Shown piece by piece: positions 41,707-52,509 of a DNA stretch of 64,000 nt. Under the pieces are notes generated by a model. It made no database searches and was not told the origin of the DNA. It saw only the letters and a list, made by a program, of their open reading frames with translations. Where the stretch lies: NCBI RefSeq assembly GCF_023283485.1, contig NZ_JAKILU010000008.1:78040-142039 (forward strand), read 5' to 3'. Origin of the DNA: Shewanella glacialipiscicola (GTDB lineage Bacteria > Pseudomonadota > Gammaproteobacteria > Enterobacterales > Shewanellaceae). Made by a program: the position numbers and the translations under genes. The number at the start of each line of letters is the position of its first letter. Position 1 is the first letter of the stretch.

Positions 41707-41734
41707 AAAAAAGGAGGCTTAAGCCTCCTTTTTT
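41707..41734. terminator. bidirectional terminator between GGDEF-EAL gene and rpsO
   Basis: GGAGGCTTAAGCCTCC at 41713-41728 is a perfect 16-bp palindrome, flanked by six A and six T. It can terminate the GGDEF-EAL mRNA on the plus strand and the rimP-to-rpsO mRNA on the minus strand. Confidence 0.93.
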
Positions 41735-41752
41735 ATATCAATCGACGCGATA

Positions 41753-42022
41753 TTAACGACGTAGACCTAATTTTTGGATCAGAGCAGTGTAACGTGCTAC
41801 ATCAGTACGCTTCAGGTAAGCAGTTAACTTACGACGTGAGCTAACCATACGTAACAGACCACGACGTGAATGGTGATCGTGGATGTGCTCTTTGAAGTGA
41901 GCTTGTAAATGGTTGATTTGTGCAGTTAACAAGGCAACTTGAACTTCAGTTGAACCTGTGTCATTTTCACAACGGCCAAAATCAGCTAAAATTTTTGCTT
42001 TTACTTCAGTACTTAGTGACAT
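41753..42022 (-). CDS. rpsO: 30S ribosomal protein S15
   Basis: The 89-residue protein is a full-length S15; the ATG at 42022 gives the standard N-terminus MSLSTE. The DTGS motif ([13 protein letters not shown]) and the basic [12 protein letters not shown] region that bind 16S rRNA are present. S15 is an early assembly protein of the 30S platform. It is last in the minus-strand cluster rimP-nusA-infB-rbfA-truB-rpsO. In E. coli pnp follows directly; here the transcript meets a terminator first. Confidence 0.98.
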   Translation of the reverse strand: MSLSTEVKAKILADFGRCENDTGSTEVQVALLTAQINHLQAHFKEHIHDHHSRRGLLRMVSSRRKLTAYLKRTDVARYTALIQKLGLRR

Positions 42023-42167
42023 GTATATCTCCAAATAAATAATATGAATCTCTAGCCGATCACTAACTCAGCCAGAGGGCGCGCTATTCTACCCATAAAC
42101 CACCCCTAGCGCAATAAAGGACGGGAACTATTCCAAAAACAGAGTTTAAATTGTAAGAGGAAGCGGG

Positions 42168-43133
42168 CTACAGAATTTCTGCTGGCTCATCATGAATTAC
42201 GATGAGTCGTTTCGGCGCCAATAGGCCGTCTTCGTTCAAAGTACCAATACCCACAAAACGGCGAATATCACCTAAGGTGATACGCACCAGTTCATCGGTT
42301 TTCAAGTCAGCATTAACCGGTACTCTAACTGCTTGACCTTGCATTAGGTAAGGAGCTATCGCATCGGGCACATTCACCTCAGGGAAATCGGCCACAGCCG
42401 TATCCATGGGTAGTAACAGTGGATCGAGTAATACACTCGGATCTATCTGCTGTTCATGTGCTTGGGCGACAAGTGCTTCAAGCTGATCTAAAGTGACCAT
42501 TCTAGCATACGGATATTGTGCAACTTGAGTACGGCGCAACATAATCACATGGGCACCACAGCCGAGCATTTCACCTAAATCGTCAACGATAGTGCGAATA
42601 TAAGTGCCCTTAGAACAATGAATGTCTAAGGTCAGCTCATCGCCTTCAAGACCGATAAAATTTAGCTCAAATACCGTAATAGGACGAGATTCACGCGGCA
42701 CTTCAATGCCTTCACGGGCGTATTTATACAGGGGCTGGCCCTGATATTTAAGCGCGGAATACATAGAAGGGATTTGCTGAGTCTCACCACGGAAGAAATC
42801 AAGCGCGGTAAGTAACTGCTCCTGCGTAAAATCAATAGCGCGGGTTTGCACCACTTCACCATCGGAATCACTGGTATCAGTACGCTCACCCAGCTTAGCA
42901 GTAACTAAATAGCGTTTATCAGCATCTAACAGATGCTGAGAAAACTTAGTCCCTTCGCCTAAGCACACAGGTAACATGCCTGTTGCTAACGGATCGAGGG
43001 CGCCCGTATGGCCAGCTTTGTTCGCATTAAAAAAGCGCTTTACCCTTTGCAATGCAAAGTTAGAACTCATGCCCGTGGATTTATCCAACAGCACTATCCC
43101 ATCGATAAAACGACCTTTTGGACGACGAGCCAT
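42168..43133 (-). CDS. truB: tRNA pseudouridine-55 synthase TruB
   Basis: The 321-residue pseudouridine synthase has the motif [12 protein letters not shown] at 41-52, with catalytic D47. It modifies U55 in the T-loop of tRNAs. The C-terminal portion (about 250-315) forms the small RNA-binding domain. Its ATG overlaps the rbfA stop in TAATG, so the two genes are translationally coupled. Confidence 0.97.
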   Translation of the reverse strand: MARRPKGRFIDGIVLLDKSTGMSSNFALQRVKRFFNANKAGHTGALDPLATGMLPVCLGEGTKFSQHLLDADKRYLVTAKLGERTDTSDSDGEVVQTRAIDFTQEQLLTALDFFRGETQQIPSMYSALKYQGQPLYKYAREGIEVPRESRPITVFELNFIGLEGDELTLDIHCSKGTYIRTIVDDLGEMLGCGAHVIMLRRTQVAQYPYARMVTLDQLEALVAQAHEQQIDPSVLLDPLLLPMDTAVADFPEVNVPDAIAPYLMQGQAVRVPVNADLKTDELVRITLGDIRRFVGIGTLNEDGLLAPKRLIVIHDEPAEIL

Positions 43134-43591
43134 TAATCTTTACCTTCAGTTTCATCTGCGTCATCGGCAATATCGTCAGCTTGGACTTCATCTTCAACCG
43201 ATGCGTCTTCGCTGCCAAATTGCTGTTGTTTCGCTTTGTCTTGGTTGATCACTTGGCTAACTAAGTTAGACATGCGCATACCTTCCACTAACGAGCTATC
43301 GTAGATAAAACGTAGTTCTGGCATCACACGCAACTTCATACGACCCGCGACTAAGGTGCGGATATAAGGTGCTGCGCTGATTAAAGCATTGAGTTTTTCT
43401 TGCACAACGTCTTTGTCTTCCTCGAAGAAAGTCACAAAAACTTTGGCGTAGCTTAAGTCCCGAGAGACGTCGACGTCATTTACGGTTACAAAGCCAACAC
43501 GCGGATCTTTCATGTCGCGCTGTACTACTTGAGCAAGTTCTTGCTGAAGCTGCTGAGCGATTCGACGAGTACGACTGAATTCTTTTGCCAT
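43133..43591 (-). CDS. rbfA: ribosome-binding factor A
   Basis: The protein is 152 residues from the ATG at 43591 ([10 protein letters not shown]); five more codons upstream are in frame but unlikely. It has the KH-like RbfA fold (about 1-110) and a long acidic tail rich in D and E, longer than the E. coli tail. RbfA helps mature the 5' end of 16S rRNA in the 30S subunit and matters in the cold. It is coupled to truB by a one-base overlap and follows infB by 56 bp. Confidence 0.96.
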   Translation of the reverse strand: MAKEFSRTRRIAQQLQQELAQVVQRDMKDPRVGFVTVNDVDVSRDLSYAKVFVTFFEEDKDVVQEKLNALISAAPYIRTLVAGRMKLRVMPELRFIYDSSLVEGMRMSNLVSQVINQDKAKQQQFGSEDASVEDEVQADDIADDADETEGKD

Positions 43592-43647
43592 AATATTTCT
43601 TACCATAGCTTAAATTGATAAGGGCGGCTAATGCCGCCCTTTTATCA

Positions 43648-46290
43648 TTACAGAGTACGAGCAATCTCGACTGTTTCGAATACTTCGATTTGGTCGCCTA
43701 CGCGAACATCGTTGTAGTTCTTAACGCCAATACCACATTCCATACCATTGCGAACTTCCGCAACGTCATCTTTAAAGCGACGCAGCGATTCAAGTTCACC
43801 TTCGTAGATCACCACGTTATCACGTAGTACACGAATTGGTGCGCTACGCTTGATAAGGCCTTCGGTAACCATACAGCCAGCAATCGCACCCAGTTTAGGC
43901 GACTTAAATACGTCACGTACTTCAGCCAGACCAATAATCTGTTGCTTGAACTCTGGTGATAGCATACCCGTCATCGCAGCACGAACTTCGTCAATCAAGT
44001 GATAAATAACGCTGTAGTAGCGTAAATCTACACTTTCGCTGTCGATTGTCTTACGGGCCTGTGCATCCGCACGTACGTTAAAGCCAACCAGAATCGCGTT
44101 AGACGCTGCCGCTAAAGTGGCATCTGTTTCAGTAAGAGCACCCACACCGCGAGCGATGATGTTCACTTTAACTTCGTCAGTAGACAAGCCTGTTAACGAG
44201 TCAGTAATCGCTTCGAGTGAACCTTGTACGTCTGCTTTAAGAACGATGTTCAGTTCTTTCACTTCGCCTTCAGTCATGTTCGCAAACATGTTTTCTAACT
44301 TAGATTTTTGCTGACGCGCTAATTTCACATCGCGGAACTTACCTTGACGATACAGGGCAACTTCACGGGCTTTACGTTCGTCACGAACAACTGTTGCTTC
44401 ATCACCTGCAGACGGTACGCCTGACAGACCCAGAATTTCAACAGGGATAGATGGACCCGCTTCAGTGATTGAGCGACCGTTCTCATCTTTCATTGCACGG
44501 ATTTTACCGTACTCAAGACCACAAAGAACGATATCACCTTGGCGTAGCGTACCTTGTTGAACCAGGATCGTAGCAACTGGGCCGCGACCCTTGTCCAATT
44601 GTGATTCAATAACCACACCAGCAGCCATACCATCACGTACTGCTTTCAGTTCGAGAACTTCAGCTTGTAGTAAGATACCTTCTAACAGTTCGTCAACGCC
44701 TTCACCTGTCTTAGCTGAAACGAAGGCAAACATGTTGTCTCCACCCCAATCTTCAGACATAACACCGTGTTGTGACAATTCGCTCTTAACGCGATCGATA
44801 TCCGCTTCCGGTTTATCCATCTTGTTCACTGCCACGATTAATGGCACGTTACCGGCTTTAGCATGTTGAATTGCTTCGATAGTCTGCGGCATTACACCGT
44901 CATCAGCAGCAACAACTAACACAACGATATCTGTTGCCTTGGCACCACGGGCACGCATAGCGGTAAACGCGGCATGACCTGGAGTATCAAGGAAAGTGAT
45001 CATGCCGTTTTCGGTTTCTACATGGTATGCACCGATATGCTGCGTGATACCACCGGCTTCGCCAGCAGCCACTTTAGCGCGGCGAATATAATCAAGTAAC
45101 GACGTTTTACCGTGGTCAACGTGACCCATGATAGTCACAACAGGTGCACGAGACTCTAGTTTGATACCATCTTCATCGTCACGATCTTGCATCACTTGAT
45201 GCTCAAGTTCGTTATCGCGAATCAGCACAACTTTATGGCCCATTTCTTCAGCAACCATTTGGGCAGTCTCTTGATCCAACACTTGGTTGATCGTGACCAT
45301 AGTACCCATTTTCATCATTTGCTTGATGATTTCGGTCGCTTTAACCGCCATTAAATGCGCTAGTTCAGCTACTGTCACAGTCTCACCGATACGTACATCA
45401 CGACTAACGGCTGCCACAGGCTTATTAAAGCCGTGCGCCATAGATTCTGGTGCAGTACTGCGGTTACGCATGTGTTTTTCACGGCCGTCACGGGCATCTT
45501 TGCCGCCACGTTTCTTCGCATTTGTCTTGTTACGAGCACGACGTCCGCGTTTTTCTTCATCTAAATCAGACGTATCTTCAGCAGCACGAGCCACTTTAGA
45601 TGTCGTGATATGATGATCACCATTCTTCTCGGCTTCTAAACGTTGGCGCTCTTCTTCGGCCCAACGCTTAGAGTGTTCTTCAGCCAATAAACGGGCTGTT
45701 TCAGCCGCTTTAGCCGCATCTTCGTCTTGCTTACGTTTAGTCGCCGCTTCTTGAGCCGCTTTCAAACGTTCAGCTTCTAGACGAGCGGCTTCAGCTTCTG
45801 GTGACACATCTTTAGCCACTTTCACTTCAGCTGCCGCTTTGGCTTTTGCCTTGGCTTCTGCTTCGGCCTTGGCTTTTGCATCTGCTTCAGCCTTAGCTTT
45901 TGCTGCCGCAGCAGCTTCCGCTTCAACCTTCGCTTTTGCCAAAGCTTCTGCTTCGGCTTTCGCTTCTTCTTCAGCCTTCAGAGTAGCCTCATTAGCATCA
46001 CGCTTGACGAAAGTTCGTGTTTTACGAACTTCAACTTTAACATCTTTAGATTGACCACCACTACCAGCCACACTTAGGGTCGATACGGTTTTACGCTGCA
46101 ACGTCATTTTCGTTGGCGCATTTTCGCCACCGTGCTGCTTTTTCAGATAATCCAATAACTGCTGCTTTTCAGTTTCAGTTACGTTATCAGCTTGGTCTTT
46201 CTTAATTCCAGCCTGAGAGAATTGCTCAATCAGACGTTCAACACTTTTACCCACTTCCGTGGCCAATTTCTCTACGGTCGTATCTGCCAT
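43648..46290 (-). CDS. infB: translation initiation factor IF-2
   Basis: The 880-residue protein has an IF2-N domain (about 1-55), a long charged linker very rich in Ala, Lys and Glu at about 101-220, then the GTPase domain with G1 GHVDHGKT at 389-396, followed by the EF-Tu-like domain and the fMet-tRNA-binding C-terminal domains. It brings fMet-tRNA to the 30S subunit. GAGGGGA precedes the ATG. The linker DNA is an imperfect short repeat and is the most variable part. Internal starts giving shorter IF2 forms are known in E. coli; none was verified here. Confidence 0.98.
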   Translation of the reverse strand: MADTTVEKLATEVGKSVERLIEQFSQAGIKKDQADNVTETEKQQLLDYLKKQHGGENAPTKMTLQRKTVSTLSVAGSGGQSKDVKVEVRKTRTFVKRDANEATLKAEEEAKAEAEALAKAKVEAEAAAAAKAKAEADAKAKAEAEAKAKAKAAAEVKVAKDVSPEAEAARLEAERLKAAQEAATKRKQDEDAAKAAETARLLAEEHSKRWAEEERQRLEAEKNGDHHITTSKVARAAEDTSDLDEEKRGRRARNKTNAKKRGGKDARDGREKHMRNRSTAPESMAHGFNKPVAAVSRDVRIGETVTVAELAHLMAVKATEIIKQMMKMGTMVTINQVLDQETAQMVAEEMGHKVVLIRDNELEHQVMQDRDDEDGIKLESRAPVVTIMGHVDHGKTSLLDYIRRAKVAAGEAGGITQHIGAYHVETENGMITFLDTPGHAAFTAMRARGAKATDIVVLVVAADDGVMPQTIEAIQHAKAGNVPLIVAVNKMDKPEADIDRVKSELSQHGVMSEDWGGDNMFAFVSAKTGEGVDELLEGILLQAEVLELKAVRDGMAAGVVIESQLDKGRGPVATILVQQGTLRQGDIVLCGLEYGKIRAMKDENGRSITEAGPSIPVEILGLSGVPSAGDEATVVRDERKAREVALYRQGKFRDVKLARQQKSKLENMFANMTEGEVKELNIVLKADVQGSLEAITDSLTGLSTDEVKVNIIARGVGALTETDATLAAASNAILVGFNVRADAQARKTIDSESVDLRYYSVIYHLIDEVRAAMTGMLSPEFKQQIIGLAEVRDVFKSPKLGAIAGCMVTEGLIKRSAPIRVLRDNVVIYEGELESLRRFKDDVAEVRNGMECGIGVKNYNDVRVGDQIEVFETVEIARTL

Positions 46291-46316
46291 CAGTTAAATC
46301 CCCTCTGTTGATCGAC

Positions 46317-47816
46317 TTATGCTTCTTCGCCAAACCAACAGATATTGCGGGCTGCCATGATGAGCTCACCTGCTTTTGCTTCTGTCAATTCTTCAATTTC
46401 GATCAAATCATCTATGCCTTGTTCAGCCAAGTCTTCTAGAGTCACAATACCTTTGCTAGCAAAAACATAGGCTAAGTGTCTATCAATACCTTCAAGTGCA
46501 AGTAACTCAGCACTTGGCTCCACACCATCGAGTGCTTCTTCAGTAGCGAGAGCTCGAGTCGAGATCGCCGCTTTTGCACGCTCACGTAAAGCTTCAACGA
46601 GATCTTCGTCAAAACCATCAATCGCCAATAATTCAGACACAGGTACATAAGCAACTTCTTCGAGCGACGTAAAGCCCTCATCCGCTAGTACTTGTGCAAA
46701 ATCTTTATCGACATCCAGTGAGTTAACAAATAAATCAACCACCTTGGCGCTTTCGGCCTGGTGTTTCTTATTCATGTCTTCCACTGTCATTACGTTCAAC
46801 ACCCAACCTGTCAGTTGTGTCGCTAAACGTACGTTCTGGCCATTACGTCCAATGGCTTGTGCCAAACTATCAGGTTCAACGGCGATATCCATAGAATGGT
46901 TATCTTCGTCAACAATGATAGAGGCCACATCGGCTGGCGCCATAGCATTGATCACATATTGCGCTGGATTATCATCCCACAATACGATGTCAACACGCTC
47001 GCCACCCAGTTCATTTGATACAGCTTGAACACGCGCACCGCGCATACCCACACACGCACCGATAGGATCGATACGGCGATCATTTGACTTAACGGCGATC
47101 TTAGCGCGAGCACCTGGATCACGGGCTGCGCCCATAATCTCAATCAGTTCGTCAGCAATTTCAGGTACTTCTACACGGAAAAGCTCGATCAGCATTTCAG
47201 GCTTAGTACGGCTTAAGAATAACTGTGCACCGCGAGCTTCAGGGCGTACTGAGTACAGTAATGCACGTACACGGTCACCTGGACGGAAAGATTCACGTGA
47301 AATTAAATCTTCACGGAATAATACGCCATCAGCGTTATTACCTAAATCAACTACAACACTTTCACGTGTCGCCTTTTTTACGATACCGGTAATTAACTCA
47401 CCTTCTTGGTCTTGGAATTGTTCCACTACCTGAGCGCGCTCAGCTTCACGTACTTTTTGTACGATAACTTGCTTAGCAGTCTGAGTTGTAATACGGTCAA
47501 ATACCACTGACTCGATATCGTCTTCAATAAACTCGCCCGGCTGAATATCCGGATTTTCGTAACGTGCCGCTTCTAATGTGATTTCGCGATAAGGATTTTC
47601 TAATGCTTCACCGTGATCATCAACCACCATCCAACGACGGAATGTTTCATAGCCACCAGTTTTACGATCGATAGCAACACGTACGTCAATATCACCTTCG
47701 TATTTTTTCTTGGTTGCTGTGGCCAGAGCAGTCTCTAGCGCTTCAAAAATTTTCTCGCGAGGAACGGCTTTTTCGTTTGAAACCGCCTCAGCGACTAGCA
47801 GAATCTCTTTATTCAT
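46317..47816 (-). CDS. nusA: transcription elongation/antitermination factor NusA
   Basis: The 499-residue protein has the NusA order: an N-terminal RNA polymerase-binding domain (1-130), S1 (about 135-200), two KH domains (about 200-345), and two acidic C-terminal repeats (about 360-495). It modulates pausing, termination and antitermination. GAGGCAATAG precedes the ATG. It follows rimP by 26 bp and precedes infB by 26 bp, as in E. coli. Confidence 0.98.
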   Translation of the reverse strand: MNKEILLVAEAVSNEKAVPREKIFEALETALATATKKKYEGDIDVRVAIDRKTGGYETFRRWMVVDDHGEALENPYREITLEAARYENPDIQPGEFIEDDIESVVFDRITTQTAKQVIVQKVREAERAQVVEQFQDQEGELITGIVKKATRESVVVDLGNNADGVLFREDLISRESFRPGDRVRALLYSVRPEARGAQLFLSRTKPEMLIELFRVEVPEIADELIEIMGAARDPGARAKIAVKSNDRRIDPIGACVGMRGARVQAVSNELGGERVDIVLWDDNPAQYVINAMAPADVASIIVDEDNHSMDIAVEPDSLAQAIGRNGQNVRLATQLTGWVLNVMTVEDMNKKHQAESAKVVDLFVNSLDVDKDFAQVLADEGFTSLEEVAYVPVSELLAIDGFDEDLVEALRERAKAAISTRALATEEALDGVEPSAELLALEGIDRHLAYVFASKGIVTLEDLAEQGIDDLIEIEELTEAKAGELIMAARNICWFGEEA

Positions 47817-47842
47817 CTATTGCCTCGTTCACCTTGAAACTA

Positions 47843-48298
47843 TCAAAACTTAGCGATTAAGTTGCCTTTACGGATGTTATCCAGGGCGACAACCAACTCT
47901 TTACCATTCGCTTTCAGTGACAGCATTTGCCCGTCAACTTTAGTGATGGCGCCTTTTAAATTACGACTGCCGTCAACCGGCATAGTCAATTGAAGCTTTA
48001 CATCCTCGCCTACATAGCCCGCATACTGCTCAGCAGTAAATAGGGGTCTATCAACGCCTGGCGAAGAAACCTCTAGGGTATATTCTGTAGGAATAGGATC
48101 TTCAACATCAAGTACAGCACTGACTTGGCGACTTGCACTAGCACAATCTTCGATATTGATACCATTTTCGCCATCAATGAACACTCGCAGTGTGGAATGC
48201 TTACCCGCTTGAACATATTCAATGCCCCATAGCTGAAAGCCTAATGCTTCCACAGGTACTTTGAGCATTTCTGCCAGTCTGAATTCTAATGTTGCCAA
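47843..48298 (-). CDS. rimP: ribosome maturation factor RimP
   Basis: The protein is 151 residues. I place the start at TTG 48298, giving [12 protein letters not shown], with GGGAG six bases upstream; the in-frame ATG at 48352 would run through a terminator-like hairpin and is not credible. It has the RimP alpha/beta N-domain and the SH3-like C-domain ending KGNLIAKF. It helps mature the 30S subunit. Two terminator-like hairpins lie between the upstream tRNA gene and this start. Confidence 0.95.
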   Translation of the reverse strand: MATLEFRLAEMLKVPVEALGFQLWGIEYVQAGKHSTLRVFIDGENGINIEDCASASRQVSAVLDVEDPIPTEYTLEVSSPGVDRPLFTAEQYAGYVGEDVKLQLTMPVDGSRNLKGAITKVDGQMLSLKANGKELVVALDNIRKGNLIAKF

Positions 48299-48314
48299 GA
48301 TTGACTCCCGAAAA

Positions 48315-48337
48315 AACAAAAAAGGGCTAAAAGCCCT
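48315..48337 (-). terminator. terminator-like hairpin in the rimP leader
   Basis: On the minus strand, stem AGGGCT/AGCCCT with a TTT loop and then six T, ending 17-25 bases before the rimP TTG. It is positioned to attenuate the rimP-nusA-infB transcript. Confidence 0.75.
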
Positions 48338-48385
48338 AGTACAACGCCACATACGATGTATGCGACAAATTTAAAAGTCCCAGAT

Positions 48386-48412
48386 AACAAAAAACCCCGT
48401 AATGACGAGGTT
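48386..48412 (-). terminator. second terminator-like hairpin between tRNA-fMet and rimP
   Basis: Minus-strand stem AACCTCG/CGGGGTT (one G-T pair) with a TCATTA loop, followed by six T. It lies 59 bases after the tRNA-fMet gene. Confidence 0.75.
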
Positions 48413-48470
48413 ATTAATTTCAAGAACCTGTAAACCATAACGAATCTGAACACTATTCGTTACTAGGAGC

Positions 48471-48547
<77 letters not shown>

Positions 48548-48628
48548 TCAACTGTATGCAAGTATATTGACTATCGTCGTTTCTTGCAATAACTAAGAGA
48601 AAATTGATCACTTTATCTTAGTTATATT

Positions 48629-48715
48629 TGGTGCCGAGAGCGGGACTTGAACCCGCACGACCGTTAGGTCACAGCCACCTCAAGGCTGCGCGTCTACCAA
48701 TTTCGCCACCTCGGC
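48629..48715 (-). tRNA. leuU: tRNA-Leu (GAG)
   Basis: The 87-base class II tRNA has a long variable arm and an encoded CCA. The anticodon loop TTGAGGT gives anticodon GAG. It starts 11 bases after the secG stop, so it is probably made from the secG transcript, as leuU is in E. coli. Confidence 0.95.
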
Positions 48716-48726
48716 GACACCTTTTA

Positions 48727-49062
48727 CTAGTCAGGAATTTTTGTTTCTGACTTTTCGGTTGCTTGCTCAACAGGTTGTGTAACCTGTTCAGTATCTGAAC
48801 CTAAATTTTTCCATGAATCTTCACTTTTGGTATGATTAGCACTTAAATTGCCGATTAGCAGACTTAAGGTAAAAAAACCAATGGCTAATACAGCCGTAGT
48901 ACGAGTCAGAAAATTACCTGAACCGCTCGAACCAAATAGAGTACCTGATGCACCGGCGCCAAAAGAGGCTCCCATGTCAGCTCCCTTTCCTTGTTGAATT
49001 AATATTAGGCCAATCAAACCTAACGAAACCAACAAGTATACAACTACTAGAACTTCATACAT
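48727..49062 (-). CDS. secG: preprotein translocase subunit SecG
   Basis: The 111-residue inner-membrane protein has two hydrophobic segments (about 3-23 and 53-71) joined by the conserved glycine-rich loop (DMGASFGAGASGTLFGSSG). It is the small subunit of the SecYEG channel. Its ATG lies one base after the tpiA stop, so it is translated from the same mRNA. The C-terminal tail after residue 75 is hydrophilic and variable. Confidence 0.96.
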   Translation of the reverse strand: MYEVLVVVYLLVSLGLIGLILIQQGKGADMGASFGAGASGTLFGSSGSGNFLTRTTAVLAIGFFTLSLLIGNLSANHTKSEDSWKNLGSDTEQVTQPVEQATEKSETKIPD

Positions 49063-49063
49063 A

Positions 49064-49846
49064 TTATGCGCTCATCGCTATGGTACACAGACTTAAAAAC
49101 TCGCTAGAGTTTAAGCTAGCACCGCCAATCAGTCCACCATCAACATCAGGTTGGGCAAATAAATCTGCAGCATTACTCGGTGTTACACTACCACCGTAGA
49201 GAATCCTGATATTTTCTCCAATAAATGGAGATACTTCAGAGAGACGTTTGCGAATAAACGCATGTACTTCTTGTGCCTGCTCTGGTGTTGCGCTTTTACC
49301 AGTTCCTACAGCCCAAAGTGGCTCATAGGCGATAATGGCGTTATCAAAAGCCATAGTGCCATTTTTCTGGATCACTATATCCAACTCTTCCGCAATCACC
49401 TCAAAGGTGCGCCTTGCTTCACGTGCTGGACCTGACTCACCCACACATAAAATCGGAGTTAAGCCATGCTTTTGTGCAGCGGCGAACTTCTCCGCTACGA
49501 TATTACTCGTCTCTCCGTACATACGGCGACGTTCTGAATGTCCGATAATCACATATCGGCATCCTGAATCTTTTAGCATCTGACCTGAAACTTCACCGGT
49601 ATAAGCGCCAAAGTCATGCTGACTTAAATTTTGCGCGCCCATCCTAACAAGTGAACCGTCTAACGCTTCCTTGTTTGCTTCTAGCAGTTGCCTAACGCTT
49701 TCTAGATAGATAGAAGGCGGGCATAAAACCACTTCAGCTGAATCATTTTGGAGCTTAGAAGCAAATTTCTTAAATAGCTCTTCGGCGAGTGCCGCACTGC
49801 CATTCATTTTCCAATTGCCAGCAACCATAGGACGTCTGAGTGCCAT
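49064..49846 (-). CDS. tpiA: triosephosphate isomerase
   Basis: The 260-residue TIM-barrel enzyme has the substrate-binding NWKMNG motif near residue 11, the catalytic histidine in GHSERR (near 100) and the catalytic glutamate in AYEPLWAVGTG (near 171). The ATG at 49846 has AAGGAGA; a GTG one codon upstream is possible. It interconverts dihydroxyacetone phosphate and glyceraldehyde 3-phosphate. It lies between glmM and secG, an insertion relative to E. coli. Confidence 0.98.
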   Translation of the reverse strand: MALRRPMVAGNWKMNGSAALAEELFKKFASKLQNDSAEVVLCPPSIYLESVRQLLEANKEALDGSLVRMGAQNLSQHDFGAYTGEVSGQMLKDSGCRYVIIGHSERRRMYGETSNIVAEKFAAAQKHGLTPILCVGESGPAREARRTFEVIAEELDIVIQKNGTMAFDNAIIAYEPLWAVGTGKSATPEQAQEVHAFIRKRLSEVSPFIGENIRILYGGSVTPSNAADLFAQPDVDGGLIGGASLNSSEFLSLCTIAMSA

Positions 49847-50040
49847 CACTGTCTCCTTTGAAAGCGGCGTGAATAATAGCGAACCACTTATTAAGTTACA
49901 ATAGCTAAAGTCGAATATTTTCAGATATCAGGTTGGAGTGCTGTTTTTTTACACGCCAAAACTGATATCTGTTCAATTGTGCAGCTAACACCTTAATTTT
50001 TAATCGGTATCCACCGCCGTCATAATAAAATACATCATTA

Positions 50041-51378
50041 CTAACTTGCTGTTCTAACAGCATCAGCAATAAAATTGGCGTGGGCTAATACTGCACTATG
50101 ATCGTCCCCTTCCACCATGACACGGATCAAAGGTTCTGTTCCAGACTTACGCAATAATACGCGACCACGGACGCCCAGTTGTAACTCAACCTGTTTTTGA
50201 GCATGCTTAACGCTATCAGAATCCAGTGGATTATTTCCCCCCTCAAAGCGCACATTCACTAATACCTGCGGTAACATTTTCATCGCAGAGGTGAGTTCGT
50301 CTAATGTCGCATTTTGTCGACGCATAGCTGCTAACACTAAAATCCCCGCGACGATGCCGTCACCCGTTGTACCGTGATCGAGGTTCAAAATATGCCCCGA
50401 GTTCTCACCACCGATACGCCAGTCGAGTTCTTTAAGCAGTTCCATTACATAGCGATCGCCCACTTTTGAACGTGCAAATGGAACATCAAGAGCTTGTAAG
50501 GCTAAATCAAGCCCTAGATTTGACATGAGTGTGCCAACGACACCTCCGCGTAATACACCGCGTAATTTAGCATCACAAGCCAAAATATACAGAATTTGGT
50601 CGCCGTCGATCACTTCGCCTTTACTATTGACCATCATAATACGGTCGCCATCGCCATCGAGTGCGATGCCAAGATCGGCATTTTCTGAAAGGACAGTCTC
50701 ACAAATCTTGCCCATGGACGTAGCGCCCACTTTATCATTAATGTTCATGCCATTTGGTTGGTCACCAATGGCAATGACTTCGGCGCCTAACTCACGAAAT
50801 ACCGCCGGTGCAATGTGGTAAGTGGCACCATGGGCACAATCCACCACAATTTTCAGACCCATTAACGTGTGTTCAGCAGGAAAATTGCCTTTGCAATATT
50901 CGATATAGCGGCCACGGGCATCTTCTATACGAGACACCTTGCCCAGCAGATGCGATTCAACACACACGAGGGGTTTTTCAAGTTCTGCCTCGATTTCTAG
51001 CTCTAAGTTATCATCTAACTTACTACCATCAGTGGAGAAAAATTTAATACCATTATCATAATAAGGATTGTGTGATGCACTGATCACCACCCCTGCTTCA
51101 GCACGAAAGGTTCGCGTTAAATAAGCTACGGCGGGTGTTGGCATCGGCCCCATTAATAAAACATTAAGACCTGCGGCAGAAAACCCCGCTTCCAATGCCG
51201 ATTCAAACATATAGCCCGAGATACGAGTATCTTTACCTATTATTACTTTTTTAGTGCCATTACGGGATAACACGCGCCCCGCAGCCCAACCTAACTTAAG
51301 CGTAAGTTCGGGTGTCATTTGACCTGAACCGACCTTGCCACGAATACCGTCGGTTCCAAAAAATTTACGTTCTTTCAT
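50041..51378 (-). CDS. glmM: phosphoglucosamine mutase GlmM
   Basis: The 445-residue enzyme of the alpha-D-phosphohexomutase family has the catalytic phosphoserine S102 in ISASHNP, the metal-binding DGDGDR motif near residue 241, and the GENSGH sugar-binding motif near 325. It converts glucosamine 6-phosphate to glucosamine 1-phosphate for peptidoglycan and lipopolysaccharide. GGGGCGAT precedes the ATG. It follows folP in the conserved ftsH-folP-glmM order. Confidence 0.97.
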   Translation of the reverse strand: MKERKFFGTDGIRGKVGSGQMTPELTLKLGWAAGRVLSRNGTKKVIIGKDTRISGYMFESALEAGFSAAGLNVLLMGPMPTPAVAYLTRTFRAEAGVVISASHNPYYDNGIKFFSTDGSKLDDNLELEIEAELEKPLVCVESHLLGKVSRIEDARGRYIEYCKGNFPAEHTLMGLKIVVDCAHGATYHIAPAVFRELGAEVIAIGDQPNGMNINDKVGATSMGKICETVLSENADLGIALDGDGDRIMMVNSKGEVIDGDQILYILACDAKLRGVLRGGVVGTLMSNLGLDLALQALDVPFARSKVGDRYVMELLKELDWRIGGENSGHILNLDHGTTGDGIVAGILVLAAMRRQNATLDELTSAMKMLPQVLVNVRFEGGNNPLDSDSVKHAQKQVELQLGVRGRVLLRKSGTEPLIRVMVEGDDHSAVLAHANFIADAVRTAS

Positions 51379-51458
51379 ATCGCCCCATAAACTGAAATGT
51401 GTCCCAATTATTTGGGATCATAATATTAATTAAATGCTTAACCAGAGCATAACGGTGC

Positions 51459-52292
51459 TTAAAAATACACTTGTGTGGCTTGTAACACTTTGAGCATATC
51501 CACAGTTTCAGCAACATCATGCACGCGAATGATATGTGCTCCCTTTTTCGCCGCAATCATCGCGCCAGCAAGACTCCCAGCAAGACGTTCTGAGGTCGGT
51601 TTTGCTAAGAGGTCGCCTATCATGCTCTTACGAGATAATCCTATCAATACGGGTAAATCAAACTGAGTAAAATGATTTAGCTTCGCTAGTAGCTCATAGT
51701 TATGTTCTACGCTTTTACCAAAGCCAAATCCTGGATCAATTACTAACAACTCCCGAGGGATCCCTGCTTGCAAGCAAGCTTCAATCCTTGCAGTTAAAAA
51801 GCCAGTAACCTCTTCAATCACATCATAATAAGTCGGTGAAGATTGCATGTTTTTTGGCTGGCCCTGCATATGCATCAAACAAATAGGGACTTGCAACTCT
51901 GCTGCAGCGTCGAGCGCACCAGGCTCCATTAAAGCACGTACATCATTAATCAGGTGTGCACCCGCAGCAATCGCTTGGCGCATTACCTCAGCTTTGCTGG
52001 TGTCGATTGAAATCCACACATCATGGTGAGTAGCCACATATTTAACTAATGGGATCACCCGAGCAAGTTCTTCAGCAAGACTCACCTCGGCGGCGCCAGG
52101 CCTAGTCGATTCGCCGCCAATATCTATCATTCCCGCGCCTTGAGCCACCATGGCATCGGCATGCTGGCAGGCAAGATCAAAGGTGGAATATTGACCTCCA
52201 TCGGAAAAGGAATCGGGAGTAACATTAAGAATGCCCATCACAATGGGCGAAGATAACGCGAGGCGTTTAGTGCCAACAATCAGTTCAAACAC
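51459..52292 (-). CDS. folP: dihydropteroate synthase
   Basis: The protein is 277 residues from a GTG at 52292 with GGAG seven bases upstream. It has the DHPS signatures GILNVTPDSFSDGG at about residues 20-33 and DIGGESTRPG near 57-66. It condenses p-aminobenzoate with the pterin diphosphate in folate synthesis and is the sulfonamide target. It lies downstream of ftsH; a terminator in between suggests an independent or read-through promoter. Confidence 0.97.
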   Translation of the reverse strand: MFELIVGTKRLALSSPIVMGILNVTPDSFSDGGQYSTFDLACQHADAMVAQGAGMIDIGGESTRPGAAEVSLAEELARVIPLVKYVATHHDVWISIDTSKAEVMRQAIAAGAHLINDVRALMEPGALDAAAELQVPICLMHMQGQPKNMQSSPTYYDVIEEVTGFLTARIEACLQAGIPRELLVIDPGFGFGKSVEHNYELLAKLNHFTQFDLPVLIGLSRKSMIGDLLAKPTSERLAGSLAGAMIAAKKGAHIIRVHDVAETVDMLKVLQATQVYF

Positions 52293-52465
52293 ACGTTTAC
52301 TCCAGTAATACCACTATCGATGATTTTATCCATGGACAGAACTGCCGTCATCTATTTTAAGACAAAATGGAAAATGACAAAAAAATTAAACATTATTGGT
52401 GTATATATTCAATGACAGTGGAGCATGTATTTAATGAAAGCGCAGTCAAATAGCTAACAAGATAA

Positions 52466-52492
52466 AACAAGAAAACCCCTTTCGGGGTTTTC
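52466..52492 (-). terminator. rho-independent terminator of ftsH
   Basis: Stem GAAAACCCC/GGGGTTTTC with a GAAA tetraloop on the minus strand and a T-rich tail. It lies 17 bases after the ftsH stop. Confidence 0.88.
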
Positions 52493-52509
52493 TTTAGTAT
52501 CACTAACTA

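Noticed and set aside
45839..46054. Plus-strand Ala/Ser-rich frame inside infB
   Set aside because: It is the reverse of the IF2 Lys/Ala linker and lies fully inside an essential gene; composition, not coding, explains it.
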